64,000 nucleotides of DNA from positions 29,368-93,367 of the forward strand of contig MU277715.1 in assembly GCA_022385805.1 (NCBI GenBank). Reading direction: 5' to 3'. Made by a program: the position numbers and the translations under genes. Of this stretch, positions 22,730 to 32,637 are shown piece by piece; within the stretch, counting starts at the first letter, position 1; each line of letters opens with the position of its first letter. This DNA is from Pilatotrama ljubarskyi. Its lineage: Eukaryota > Basidiomycota > Agaricomycetes > Polyporales > Polyporaceae. The notes beneath the pieces are model-generated. The model saw nothing but the letters and a program-made list of their open reading frames with translations. It did not search any database and was not told the DNA's origin.

Positions 22730-23966
22730 ATGCTTCCTGGACTCCCTAGACAAGGAGAGAGGGATTATCTTCGCTCCTTCTCCGTATGCGGGATTTATCA
22801 GACCGCCCATATCATCGGAGAGGGCTCAAGCGGTGGGCAGCACTCTCCCTCTCCTTGGACATCGGGCATGGCCTCCTACTTGAGCTTCGAGTTACTGATC
22901 AGTTTCCGGAAGGTCGAGTGATGCACGCCTTTAACGTGCTGGACGGGACGGAAGTGGCCGTTAAAATGCAACCGTTGCTGCGAGACCCCCCCTCGGAGCC
23001 GTCAAAGCCGCTCAGCATAGAATATGAAGCCGCCGTGTACCGACTGATACCCGACGATACTGAAGGATTTCCTGTACTTCACTGGTCTGGATTTGATGGA
23101 AATCACTACGTGATAGTTCTGGACAAGCTTGGGCCGACGCTCGAGTCCCTGCGTCGCTTCTGCAGAGAGCAGTTCACCCTCAAAACCATCTGCATGCTGG
23201 CTGACCAAATGGTTCGTTCGCCTTGCACTCTCTGATAATATGCTCACCCATCGTGTTCTTCAGCTGCGCAGGCTTGAGTTCCTGCATTCTCGAGGGGCAA
23301 TACACGGTGATGTGAAGCCTCAGAACTTCGCCATCGGTAACAAAGAGCACAGCGAAATAGTACACTTGCTCGATTTCGGTCACGCCAAGATGTATCTCGA
23401 TCCCAATACGGGAGAACACATCCCGTTCCGCGAAGAGCGCCACGCCATGGGCACTGCACGTTACGCTAGCGTGGCGGCACACAACAGGCACGGTACGTCG
23501 TGCTCTTGTCGGCGGCGTCCATTTTGTACCGATCTCTTATCCCTGCGTTGTATCGACAGAGGTCTCGCGGCGTGACGACCTCGAGTCGCTGCTCTACGTC
23601 TTGCTCGAGTTCTACCACGGCAGCTTGCCATGGAGGGGCATCCTCGCACCAGACTGGCCGACCAAAGTGAAGCGTATCGCCGAGATGAAATCCGGCGACG
23701 TCTTGCGTGATCTCCTCTCGCGATCCCCACCCGAATTCAGCGCGTTCTATACGCACTGCTTCAAACTGTCCTATGGGGAGACGCCGGACTACGACATCCT
23801 CAGACTCCTCTTCAGTACGCGAATGAGGGTGCAGGGATGGGTGTGCGATTGGCAGTTTGACTGGCTGGATCCCTCGGGGCTTGGAGGCGGGACGCTCATC
23901 CCGGAAGAGTACGTACTTAATATGGATTTCGTGGAGGAAACGGAGTGGAATCCGCTGTACATGTAG
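22730..23966 (+). CDS. Unit 2: CK1-type protein kinase
   Basis: ATG at 22730 (MLPGLPRQGERDYLRSFSVCGIY), stop at 23964-23966. Three introns at the same places as in the unit 1 kinase; the first (about 22836-22912) is longer and rejoins as SSGRVMHAFNVLDG. Motifs: IIGEGSSG, TEVAVKMQP, GFPVLHWSGFDGNHYVIVLDKLGP, FLHSRGAIHGDVKPQNFAIG, HLLDFGHAKMY (DFG retained, unlike the other two), GTARYASVAAH, VSRRDDLESLLYVLLEFYHGSLPWRG and WQFDWLDPSG. It is clearly the same CK1-type family, sharing roughly three quarters of residues by eye with unit 1, and is intact although its divergent partner is broken. HGD again replaces HRD. The transposon-like element ends about 335 bp upstream of its ATG, so its promoter may be altered. 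Confidence 0.88.
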
Positions 23967-24252
23967 AGCCGTACGTACGCGGCCGAAATAGACCTTGTTG
24001 TGCCTCGCCCGCGGCGGACGCTACTTTGGGGTCTCACCGGCAGCTACACTCGAGCGGGCACGCGGGCACGTATCACTCCCTGTACGGTAGGCTACTTGGC
24101 GAGAAATACGAGGACTATACGCTGCTCATTTGTGGCGAATTCCGCTCTGACATGAAGTGCCAGGTACTGTCAGCGGGGATCGCCATGAAAATCATCTGCA
24201 ACGCACGCCGAGGGCTGAATCCGCGGCCGAAGACGAGGACGGAAGCCAAGAG

Positions 24253-26182
24253 TCATACGGTGGTCCGGAGGACCTGGCTCAACGCTGAAAGGTCGTCCAC
24301 GACTACAGATGACTCCGGGTTCCCCCGCGGGTCGGAGGAAACGAGATACTCCACGTTCGCTTCGCGGTTATCTGGCCGCCGAACCAAAGCGGTAGCCAGA
24401 CCGGTCTCCTGCGCGGGTCCGAGGATGCGCCCCATGCCAACGCTCACGACCAGGACGTCTTCGCGCCGTAAGCCCGGTACGTGAGAAGAGCCGAACTTGT
24501 GCACAGATTCCCAGAAAGCGGGTCCGGAGATGAAGTGTATGGACGCCGCGCTGGGACAAACGATCGCTCCGGAATGTCGCAGGCTAGAGGGCGGCAAGAC
24601 GCGTCGGAGGTGAACGAGCGTGTCGGGCGAGTGTGGAGGTATGTATACGATGATGAATCCTCGCTCTTGCAACGCGCAGAGCGCATTCTCGACGTCCGGG
24701 TACGGGTGGGGCTCGAGGATTATGGGAAGTGCGCACTTGATGAGCTTCGGCCTCATATCCCTGTCAATGTCGAGCCTGCCGGCAAGCATCTCGAGCGCTT
24801 CATGAACGATTGCAGCCAGCGAGGACGCACAGGTCGTGCGCTTCCTCTCAGCGAATGCTTCGAATTCTAGATAGCGGTAGATGATCTTGTCGAGTGATAG
24901 AGGGCGGCGAAGGAATGGCATCCACATGCCGAGCGCGCGTCGTATTGCAGATTCGCGATCCTGGCGGGCACTCTGAGCTATCACAAAGCGACGTTTAGTG
25001 AGCGACGTACCAGCATGACCCCGAAGATCTCGAGCACGATTAACTTCGGAGGAGTGAGCGGAATACTGCGATACTTCCAGGGCAGGAGAGGGAAGGCGAA
25101 AGGAAGGTTAAGATCATCGGAGGAAGACGTCCACAAGCTGGACGAGATGTCGTCGGTGTTCGCAGGCGATGGAGATGTCAGGAAATCGTCGGCCATCTTG
25201 TGAGGGTTCGGTAGAGAGTGTAGATTCATCAGCGCTGTCCTCAACACGCTGTCCTCGCAGATGCTCGTATGGCAATGCACCATGACAGAGGACGGATCGT
25301 CCTGAACTCTTGAACGATCCTGAACGTTACAACGACATTCGCACTCAGCATCGGTCAGAAAGGTCAAGCGCATGGCTCACCAGTCTCAGGAATCTCACCC
25401 AACCAATGGTATCCTCGACTCCTAGCCATCTATAATCCCTGCATATCCTGGCAAACGGATGAATAACGCGAAGAACCAATAACTGAAGACCCTCACTGAT
25501 GGAAGATGTAGATCTCGTTGTATACTATCGAGGGAGTTTCAAGACACGGGAAGCAGTCGTCCAGGAAATCGAAGCAATGGGCCCGCGGTGGGTTAGATCC
25601 GCCGAGGACGAAAGTATTCTCCTTCTCGCTGAAACAGGTCCAATCCTCTGGCACTGGCTCTGTTGCAGGCATCCAGCTTCGACGGGAACGCGTGTATCGC
25701 GCCCAGTACTCAAACACCACGCCATGATTATCGAGAGCTATCTGCTTGAACTTGAGGAGGCTTGCCTTGTCGAGCTCGTAGTATATCTTGGTCAAGGGCT
25801 CATTGTACGAATAGTGGATCCGGAGCAACGGGACGGTGTGTACGTACAGCGGCGAGTCTATGAAATGTTCGGACGAGTGTAAAGGTCGCGTCGTTGTCAG
25901 CTGGGCGTCTTCCCCTACCGCCCTGTTCGAATCGCAAGCGATTCTTGGGCCCAGCGTGAGTGTAGAGTTGGGCACACGGACAGGAGAGGGTTCAGAGGAG
26001 ACGAGATAGAGCAGGGTGGGATCCATTATGGGTTTCTCGCGTTCGTCTTCGTCCGCCAGACTGACCCTTAGGGCCCAGAATGGGCGAGTAAGAACTTTCC
26101 TAGAGGCGAGGCGGCCTGAAGGCGGGATCCAGAAGGATGATCTCCATGGATCCAGACGAGCGACAACTAGTGAGTGCGGCAT
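24253..26182 (-). CDS. Unit 3: two-domain protein with HAD-like C-terminal domain, Glu at the nucleophile position
   Basis: ATG at 26182 (MPHSLVVARLDPWRSSFW); the frame is open further upstream without an earlier ATG. Stop at 24253. The exon structure matches unit 1: exon 1 ends YNEIYIFHQ, then ICRDYRWLGVEDTIGWVRFLRL, then DRSRVQDDPSSV..., then an intron after FGVML that rejoins at DRESAIRRALGMW. The HAD-like motif I reads LIVLEIFGVML, so the Asp found in unit 1 is Glu here (codon GAG around 25030). Motif II-like YIPPHSPDTLVHLRRVLP and the degenerate motif IV-like VVSVGMGRILGPAQ are present. No frameshift or stop is seen, so the protein is likely expressed. If a true HAD fold, it is predicted to be catalytically impaired. 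Divergent partner: the kinase at 26536. Confidence 0.65.
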
Positions 26183-26535
26183 GGTGCGGATCCATACGTG
26201 TACATCCAGTAGAAGACGGTCTAGAGGTAAGAGAGTATACGTATATGCTCTGCTTGGCAGAAGAGCCGAGGCACGATGGCTCACCGCAAGCCGTGCCGTA
26301 GTTCTTGGATCGGATGAACGTGGTTCAATGCTGGGTCGAGTAGGCGCTCATGGTACAGGTTGCAATTGGACCACAATCATCGGCCGCAAGTTCAACAGGA
26401 CCCTGTGTCGGCGCCGCAAGCTAGATCCTGCAGCTTCCATAGATGCCATAGTGCGCCGGCAGAGAGGCCGCGGGCGCAGTATTCACCTGTTCAGTACGCC
26501 CGTATTGTGCGCGTGAGAGGACTGTGAACTTGGCG
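26183..26535. promoter_or_regulatory. Unit 3 shared bidirectional promoter region
   Basis: These 353 bp lie between the divergent start codons of the HAD-like gene and the kinase. The length is nearly identical to the unit 1 spacer (367 bp). No other gene is present. Confidence 0.5.
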
Positions 26536-27728
26536 ATGTCTACCCCGTCTTTCAACGTGTGCGGAATCTACCAGACGTCCCATCTCATTGGCCGTGGCGC
26601 AAGCGGTACGTACATTGTGGTTTTGAGGCAGCCACTGCCTTCATGTATGGATTTGCTGATTGTCTGGGCAGGGGAGGTCTTTTGCGCGTTCAACATCCTT
26701 GACGGGACAGAAGTGGCCGTGAAAATGGCACCATTGCCACGAGTGCCCACGGATCCCGCGAAACCAGGAGTGTTGGAGTATGAGACTGCCGTTTACCAGC
26801 TCATCCCGGAGGACACAGAGGGCTTCCCTATGGTCCGGTGGTCCGGCCGGGACGCCAATCATTACGTGCTGGTTCTGGACAAGCTGGGTCCGACCCTCGA
26901 GTCCTTGCGTCGCTTCTGCAGAGGGAAATTCACCCTTAAAACGATCTGCATGCTTGCAGACCAGATGGTTTGTTCCCCGTACCCAGTTTGATTCTGTCTG
27001 CTCACACGATTTATTTGGCAGCTGCATAGGCTCGAGTTCCTGCACTTGTGCGGAGTAATCCACGGCGACGTGAAGCCTCACAACTTCGCCGTCGGCGAGG
27101 CTGAAAAGAGAAACGTCGTGCACTTGCTGGATCTCGGTCACGCCAAGACGTACATTGACCCGACTACTGGCGCCCACGTCCCCTTCCGCGAAGAGCGCCA
27201 CGCCATGGGCACGCCGCGCTATGCAAGCGCAGCGGCGCATCGGAGGCACGGTACGTCGAGCTCCTTCCGGCGGCGTACATACCGTACTCAACACTTCACT
27301 CTGGCGATGTGACGGCAGAAGTATCACGGCGCGATGACCTCGAGTCGCTGCTCTACGTCTTGCTCGAGTTCTACCATGGCAGCTTGCCCTGGAGGGGCAT
27401 CCTCGCGCCAGACTGGCAAACTAAACTGAAGCGTACCGCTGAGATGAAGTCCGGCGACGTCTTACTGGGCCTCCTCGCGCAGTCCCCACCCGAGTTCAGC
27501 GCGTTCTATACCCACTGCTTCAAGCTGCTATATGGGCAGGCGCCGGACTACGACTTCCTGAGACGGCTCTTTAGCACGCGAATGAGGATGCAGGGATGGA
27601 CGTGCGACTGGGAGTTCGACTGGGTAGATCCTTCGGGGCTCCGGGGCGGCACGCTCATCCCGGAGGAGTACGTGGTGGATCTAGACCTAGTGGAGGAAAG
27701 GGAGTGGAATCCATACATCATGTCATGA
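26536..27728 (+). CDS. Unit 3: CK1-type protein kinase
   Basis: ATG at 26536 (MSTPSFNVCGIYQTSHLIG), stop at 27726-27728. It lacks the MLPG...E extension of the other two copies and so has a shorter N-terminus. Three introns at conserved positions. Motifs: LIGRGASGEV, TEVAVKMAPLP, GFPMVRWSGRDANHYVLVLDKLGP, FLHLCGVIHGDVKPHNFAVG, HLLDLGHAKTY (DLG), GTPRYASAAAH, VSRRDDLESLLYVLLEFYHGSLPWRG, PDYDFLRRLF and WEFDWVDPSG. The CK1 family call is firm. The HGD and DLG changes match unit 1. The gene ends only 44 bp from the convergent stop of the F-box gene at 27773, so their 3' untranslated regions must overlap. Confidence 0.88.
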
Positions 27729-27772
27729 TACCAATGCACGGAAGTATATGTAGCAGTACGTTACACGCCATG

Positions 27773-29208
27773 TTAGGTATCACTCCGGCTGTCAACGCCT
27801 TCGCACTCGTCCGATGCATCACAGAGTTCGAGACGCCTTAGTCCGGGCCACTCCGCAAGCAACTTCTCGAACACATCGTCTTCCGGCGGGAAGTTGCATC
27901 TCCCGCTCACAGGACGCCTCCGTAAGGCAGACAACGCGAAGAGAGGCGACAGCGCCTCGACAGGGTCATTCACTTCCGAGCGGCGTCGCCCCTCGTCATC
28001 CGCATCATAGCCATACTCGATCTCGACTCTACGGAGCGCTTCGCTCCACGGTCCCTCGCTCATGACCTTGCAAAGCGCATGTAACAGGAGCTCCGGTGCA
28101 CGACGGCCGACGTTGATCAGGACGATCTCCGCCAGACTAGGCGAGGAGATCGTCTCGACGAAGACCCCACACCAGTCGAGACGGTTCGTGTGCACTGTCA
28201 GCGCGACGAGGCTCGGGAAGAGCTGCCCGCGCTTGCCGTGCGGGGCGTCCATGATGTCGTCGCACTGGATGTCGAACTCGAGCAAGCGTAGGGAGGGCAG
28301 ACCGCCGAGGTGCTCGAGCGCCCCGAAGGAGAGGAAGATTCCGCAGAGCGTGAGTTCCGTGAGGTCGTTGAGGCCTTGCAGGTCGGAGGACTCTAGGGTG
28401 TAGATGCGTGGCAGCGTGGCGACGCGCTCCCAGTGGGCGCCTTCATCCTCGTCCAAGTGAGGCTCCTGCGGAGCGTGCGCGCGAGAGTACGGAGTGGCGA
28501 CGGTGAGCTTCAGGGTTGTGATACTGGCGCTGAGAAGCCTCATCGTACGGAGGACATGCGCCGCGCGCTCCGGGCGTACGACAAGCGACACGGCGCTGAG
28601 ACTGGGTTGGAGCAACGGTTCCACGGGCTCGAGAGGCCCGTCGCCGTTCTTGTAGAGCAGAGGTTCGCAGTGCTCCAGGGAGCGCATGTTGGGAAGGAGA
28701 GGCCAGTATCGAGAGAGGGTTTGTAAGACTGATTTTGGAAGGTTTGCGCGATGGAGAACATAGCGGTCCGCGAGAAAGTGTAATCTCGTAGGGTGCGTGG
28801 GGACTTCAATCTTCCTCACGCGGGGAGAGTAGAAGCGGAACCGCTTGAAAGCCGCGGAGAGAGGAGGGCGCGAAAGTCTCTGCGGAGTCGGTGAGAGCGA
28901 GCGGTGAGAACTCATGCAGCGCTTCGAAGGTCTCAAGAAGCACGTACCACGGACGCGGCCAATATGATATTACCTGCACGGTTGCGACGTTCAGGCGTGA
29001 AGTGGAGCACGTCTTCCGGTAGCGTGCGCAGGAGGGGCACGATAGAGGGCAGGACGCGCCAGAGCCCGTCGAGCGCTGGCTGACTGAGGAAGCGGCACGT
29101 GCGGGCGAGAGAGGATAGGGCCTTCATCCCCTCCCAGCTTTCCTCTTGTCGTAACGACTCGCAGATCTTCAGCAGGACGTCGTACGGAAGTGCACGAATG
29201 TCAACCAT
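27773..29208 (-). CDS. F-box / leucine-rich-repeat-like protein
   Basis: ATG at 29208 (MVDIRALPYDVLLKICESLRQ), stop at 27773, one intron (about 28955-28890). The N-terminal 45 residues form an F-box: LPYDVLLKICESL...LARTCRFLSQPALDGLWRVLP, a pattern very common in polypore F-box proteins. The rest, about 370 residues, has irregular leucine-rich segments such as LNDLTELTLCGIFLSF and LPSLRLLEFDIQ, likely a substrate-recognition region. As a known family role, it would link target proteins to an SCF ubiquitin ligase through Skp1; targets are unknown. Two related F-box loci lie at 40.9-42.9 kb (broken) and 43.2-45.1 kb (intact). Confidence 0.85.
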
Positions 29209-29388
29209 TTCGCCACGAAGTGTATGATCGGCGTCAAAACAGTAGGGACCGGGGTCCAGACTCGAGAGAGGCTCCTTCTCGAGTGTTCAGAAGTGAGGCC
29301 TGCGCCGTCGAGTAGTAGCTGATATGCTACAGAGAGTTGGCTAGGCGAAAGAGTGCCGGGGAGGGTAGGTTTGGTGCGACATGGGGCG

Positions 29389-29396
29389 TATTTATA
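29389..29396 (-). promoter_or_regulatory. TATA box of the F-box gene at 27773-29208
   Basis: On the minus strand this reads TATAAATA within a small palindrome (CGTATTTATACG). It lies about 180 bp upstream of the ATG at 29208. Confidence 0.5.
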
Positions 29397-29935
29397 CGCA
29401 TCGGACAGACGGGGAGTCGGTTGTGTCACTCACTCTTCAAGGAAATACCCTATTTGAATGATGCTTGAGCAAGTCTTGAACAGAACGTAGCAATGCGTTT
29501 GCACTTACCAACTTCCTCGCTTTGCAGAACGCTAGGTCGTTGTGCTATCAGTCTATGCGTCTCGTCTTGACACCTCTTACTCCCTTTCCTTGCTCGGGCA
29601 GCGGTGTCATCTCTTTGACCCATCGCACGCCTTGCCAGGCTCTCTCACAATGCAAGCATCTTTGCTTGCAGGGGCCTCCTGACATGCCCAAGTGAAAAGG
29701 CCCCCACTGAATGGCACAAGTGCGTGCGCGCAGCATCACAAACGACCACGGTGGGATCCACCGTCTTACTTGCCCATACAGTCCACCTAAAATGACATTG
29801 AGGACTCACCAGGAGATGACTCGAAAGACCTTTGCATGGGAGGATGCCACTCCGACAGGTGGCGCACAGAGCGTCCCCTTGTCCGGCCGCAGAGTAACCG
29901 TCCGGTCAGACGAAAGCAAGATACATTGAACGGAT
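29397..29935. other. Intergenic stretch, nothing recognised
   Basis: Short open frames only, no domain or repeat seen. It includes the 3' flank of the NDUFS5-like gene. Confidence 0.4.
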
Positions 29936-30469
29936 CTACTTGGAATGCGCGGCCTCTCCACGTTGTATTAGGCCGACGCCGACGATGACGCCGTCCGCGA
30001 GGATGTCGGCGGCCTTGCGCCCCTCGTGCGCCTGGTGCTCCGCCTTGCGGATGAATTCTGCCTTGACCGCCTTCGCACGTGCGATCTAAGAGAGAGATGG
30101 AGCAATAACGCGTCTGCGGTGAGGAACAGAGGTAGATGAAGCGGAGAACACGTACCTCCTTGGTGTGGTGGAGGCACTCGAGGTAGTCGTCCGCCTGCGC
30201 TCTGCACTGGCTAGGCACGTCCGTCTGGGCGTAGCACTGACACACACAATAGGTCACTTCAGTCACAAGTGGAGCTCATGACGGACATACTCTCGAGAAC
30301 TCCTGCCAGTACGCGAAGCAGCGGGAGACACCTGCAAGAGCCCGTTCACGCCGTGCGTTACGCCGGTTGAATCCGAGCGAGCATACCTCCGTTGTAGCCG
30401 AAACCAGACTATAAAGAGCAGCAGTCAGCTACAGCTGGTCAAGCACCGAAAGTAGCGACGTACGGCCAT
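29936..30469 (-). CDS. NDUFS5: NDUFS5-like 15-kDa subunit of mitochondrial complex I (twin CX9C protein)
   Basis: ATG at 30469, stop at 29936-29938, five exons with four short introns. The first exon is only six bases (Met-Ala). The spliced protein is MASGFGYNGGVSRCFAYWQ, EFSRCYAQTDVPSQCRAQAD, DYLECLHHTKEIARAKAVKA, then EFIRKAEHQAHEG... to EAAHSK, about 97 residues. Two CX9C motifs (CFAYWQEFSRC and CRAQADDYLEC) form the CHCH fold imported through the Mia40 pathway into the intermembrane space. The sequence fits the fungal NDUFS5/15-kDa accessory subunit of NADH:ubiquinone oxidoreductase. It is divergent from the Get5-like gene, 251 bp apart. Confidence 0.88.
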
Positions 30470-30720
30470 CGTTCAGATAGTCAGCGGAGGTGGATGGGTG
30501 GATGTCGTCGACTCTGTCGCCGGGGACAGCGACCGACGGGGACAGTGTGACGATGGTCACGGTGTGATCCTGACCACGTGGTTTAGAGGCGCGTCATGAG
30601 CGCTCACCGCCACTTGCAGCGCCCGACTGGAGACTCGCGCATCCGGACAAACACATCTTCGTCTTTCCTTTCCTCCTCCGCAGTGTCATATTTCCACCTC
30701 GTCTCTGATTAGCAGCAAGT

Positions 30721-31887
30721 ATGGCAGACCAGGCCGAGCTGGCGTTTGTGAAGTCGTTCGTAAACACGCTCTCGTCGCAACCGGTCGTGTACGGAAACGA
30801 CTACCAGGCAGCGCCGGAGAACGAGCTCAGGAAGGTCCCTGTACTGCCCGTACGTCCTTCTCGTCCCACGCCGGGCGTGCATACAGAACGTCGCGGAATC
30901 TGACGCATGTATGCGGTGTTGTTGATACTTCCAGATCGACGTGCCTCCGCCGCCAGAACGACATGAGACTGTATCCGTCCCGACAGGTACGCCACTTGCC
31001 TCGTACTGGTACCCGTGCGCTTCTCCGTCGTCCGCAACTCATCCTGAGATGTGCACTCGGACAGTTTACTTTTCATGATACTTACAGCGCCCCTGTGCAG
31101 GCTCGATTCGTGTGACTTTTAAGTCTACCAAGCCCGTACAAGCCTATACCCTCGACGTCCAGCCCACAGATACCATCGCGCAGATCAAGGCGCAGCTCGC
31201 CGCCGTCCCTGGAGCACCTCCAGCCGACGCGCAACGGCTCCTGCTTAAGGGCAAAGCTCTCGCAGATGCAAAGCTCCTGCGGGAGTACGCCGTCAAGGAC
31301 GGCGACACCATCAACCTCATGGTCAAACCCGGATTCGTCTGGGACCCCTCCAACGTCCCCGCTTCTGCTCCCGCTCCCGTATCCTCATCCTCGTCTGCAC
31401 CAGCCCCTGAAGCCGGGCGGGAAGGCGAGTCAATCACGCTGCTGCCGAGCCAAGAACCCAAGTCGCGCTCCGGACACGGGCGCATCCCGTCTGTCGTGCT
31501 CTCGCCGTCGCCGTCGCTTACCGCGAGCCCGGGCGAGAAGCTGGTCGACATCCCGCTCGTGCTGGACACGTCTACGATCCCCGCGTCGCCGTCCGCGGTG
31601 GTCGGGGACACGCCGTTCCACACGACGATCTCGCAGCCTGCGTTCTGGGAGCACCTGTATACGTTCTTGCAGTAAGTAACGCTCACGCCCTCCTCTCGTT
31701 CGTTGTAATGGGTGTCGGGAGATGGTCTGCTGATTGCTGCTGCGCTGCTAGGTCGGAGTTCCCGAACCCGAGTGACGCTGCGACGGCCTGGGAGGACTTC
31801 TTCTGCGCGAGCAAGGGGAACCTGTCCGTGAGCGAGATCGCGAAGATCCGCGACGCGGTCGGCGTCATCGGTATGGCCGGCACCTAA
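30721..31887 (+). CDS. Get5/Mdy2-like ubiquitin-domain protein
   Basis: ATG at 30721, stop at 31885-31887. Introns at about 30850-30932, 30986-31098 and 31672-31750. The N-terminal block AELAFVKSFVNTLSSQPVVYGNDY resembles the Get4-binding region of fungal Get5. The middle part is a ubiquitin-like fold: VTFKSTKPVQAYTLDV, DTIAQIKAQLAAV, QRLLLKGKAL and LREYAVKDGDTINLMVKPG. A Ser/Pro linker follows, and then a C-terminal segment, FWEHLYTFLQSEFPNP...WEDFFCASKGNLSVSEIAKIRDAVG, that would be the dimerisation domain. The three-part layout supports Get5, which with Get4 hands tail-anchored proteins to Get3. If the N-terminal match is wrong, a generic UBL protein remains. Confidence 0.72.
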
Positions 31888-32241
31888 GCGGTGCGCATTG
31901 GTATTTGGCGTTCGGTTTTCGGGATACCAAGCAGGGTCGAGATGTTGTGGACGGTAGCAGCGATGAGCGACGGGCTATGCACGGGAGGGATTGGCGGTCG
32001 ATATTCGAGTTTGATTCAACATCAAGGGCTGTGGATTGTGATGCACGCATGAATCATTCACTTTCGGTTTCCTTGGCTCCTCCCGCGGCGCATCACGCGA
32101 TTCCATAGTGAGTGATAGTGCTCAAGCAAATCGTTAGTATTATGACTTCACAGATGAGTTGTCGACACCTGATGAGGCGTTGTCGCTTTCACGGAGCCAT
32201 GAATGATCTCTGCAAGGCTGATGTGTTGACAGCGCTGTATC
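31888..32241. other. Intergenic stretch, nothing recognised
   Basis: Downstream flank of the Get5-like gene. No domain, repeat or RNA gene is seen. Confidence 0.35.
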
Positions 32242-32637
32242 GTGGCTGTATGCGCAAGTCTAGCCTCCAACGCTGTAGCTCACAACTCACTCAGTCACTC
32301 CAGTTCTGCTGATTCTCCAGTGTCGCAGTTGGGGCCCAGCCAGCACATCCCTCTGCATACAACCATCCGCATTCCCTCAACACCAGCTACAGAACCTCTC
32401 CACCTTCCAAGTACGCAAGCCTATCAGCTCGGACCCGGATCATCACCCGCCCGCCCGTCGGGCCCCGGGCTGGAGGCACTTATCGACCAATCGCAGCGGC
32501 GCTATCTGAACCCTGCACAGCTTGGAGGACGTGCCTCGCGAAGCACCATGTTGCGCGACGCCACGATTCCACGATGGTTCTATGGGATCGGGGTCGACAA
32601 GAAGCCGCGGGGTAAAAGGAGGCGTGATAGAAGTTAG
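32242..32637 (+). CDS. Possible small basic protein, uncharacterised
   Basis: An open frame of up to 131 residues without an in-frame ATG at its 5' end, so a 5' exon would be needed. The C-terminal half, GLEALIDQSQRRYLNPAQ... to DATIPRWFYGIGVDKKPRGKRRRDRS, has a non-random look, ending in a strongly basic tail. I do not recognise a family. An alternative splice acceptor near 32290 (ACTCAG) would begin the exon at SLQFC or in the long frame. It could also be chance; the confidence reflects that. Confidence 0.25.
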   Translation: MAVCASLASNAVAHNSLSHSSSADSPVSQLGPSQHIPLHTTIRIPSTPATEPLHLPSTQAYQLGPGSSPARPSGPGLEALIDQSQRRYLNPAQLGGRASRSTMLRDATIPRWFYGIGVDKKPRGKRRRDRS

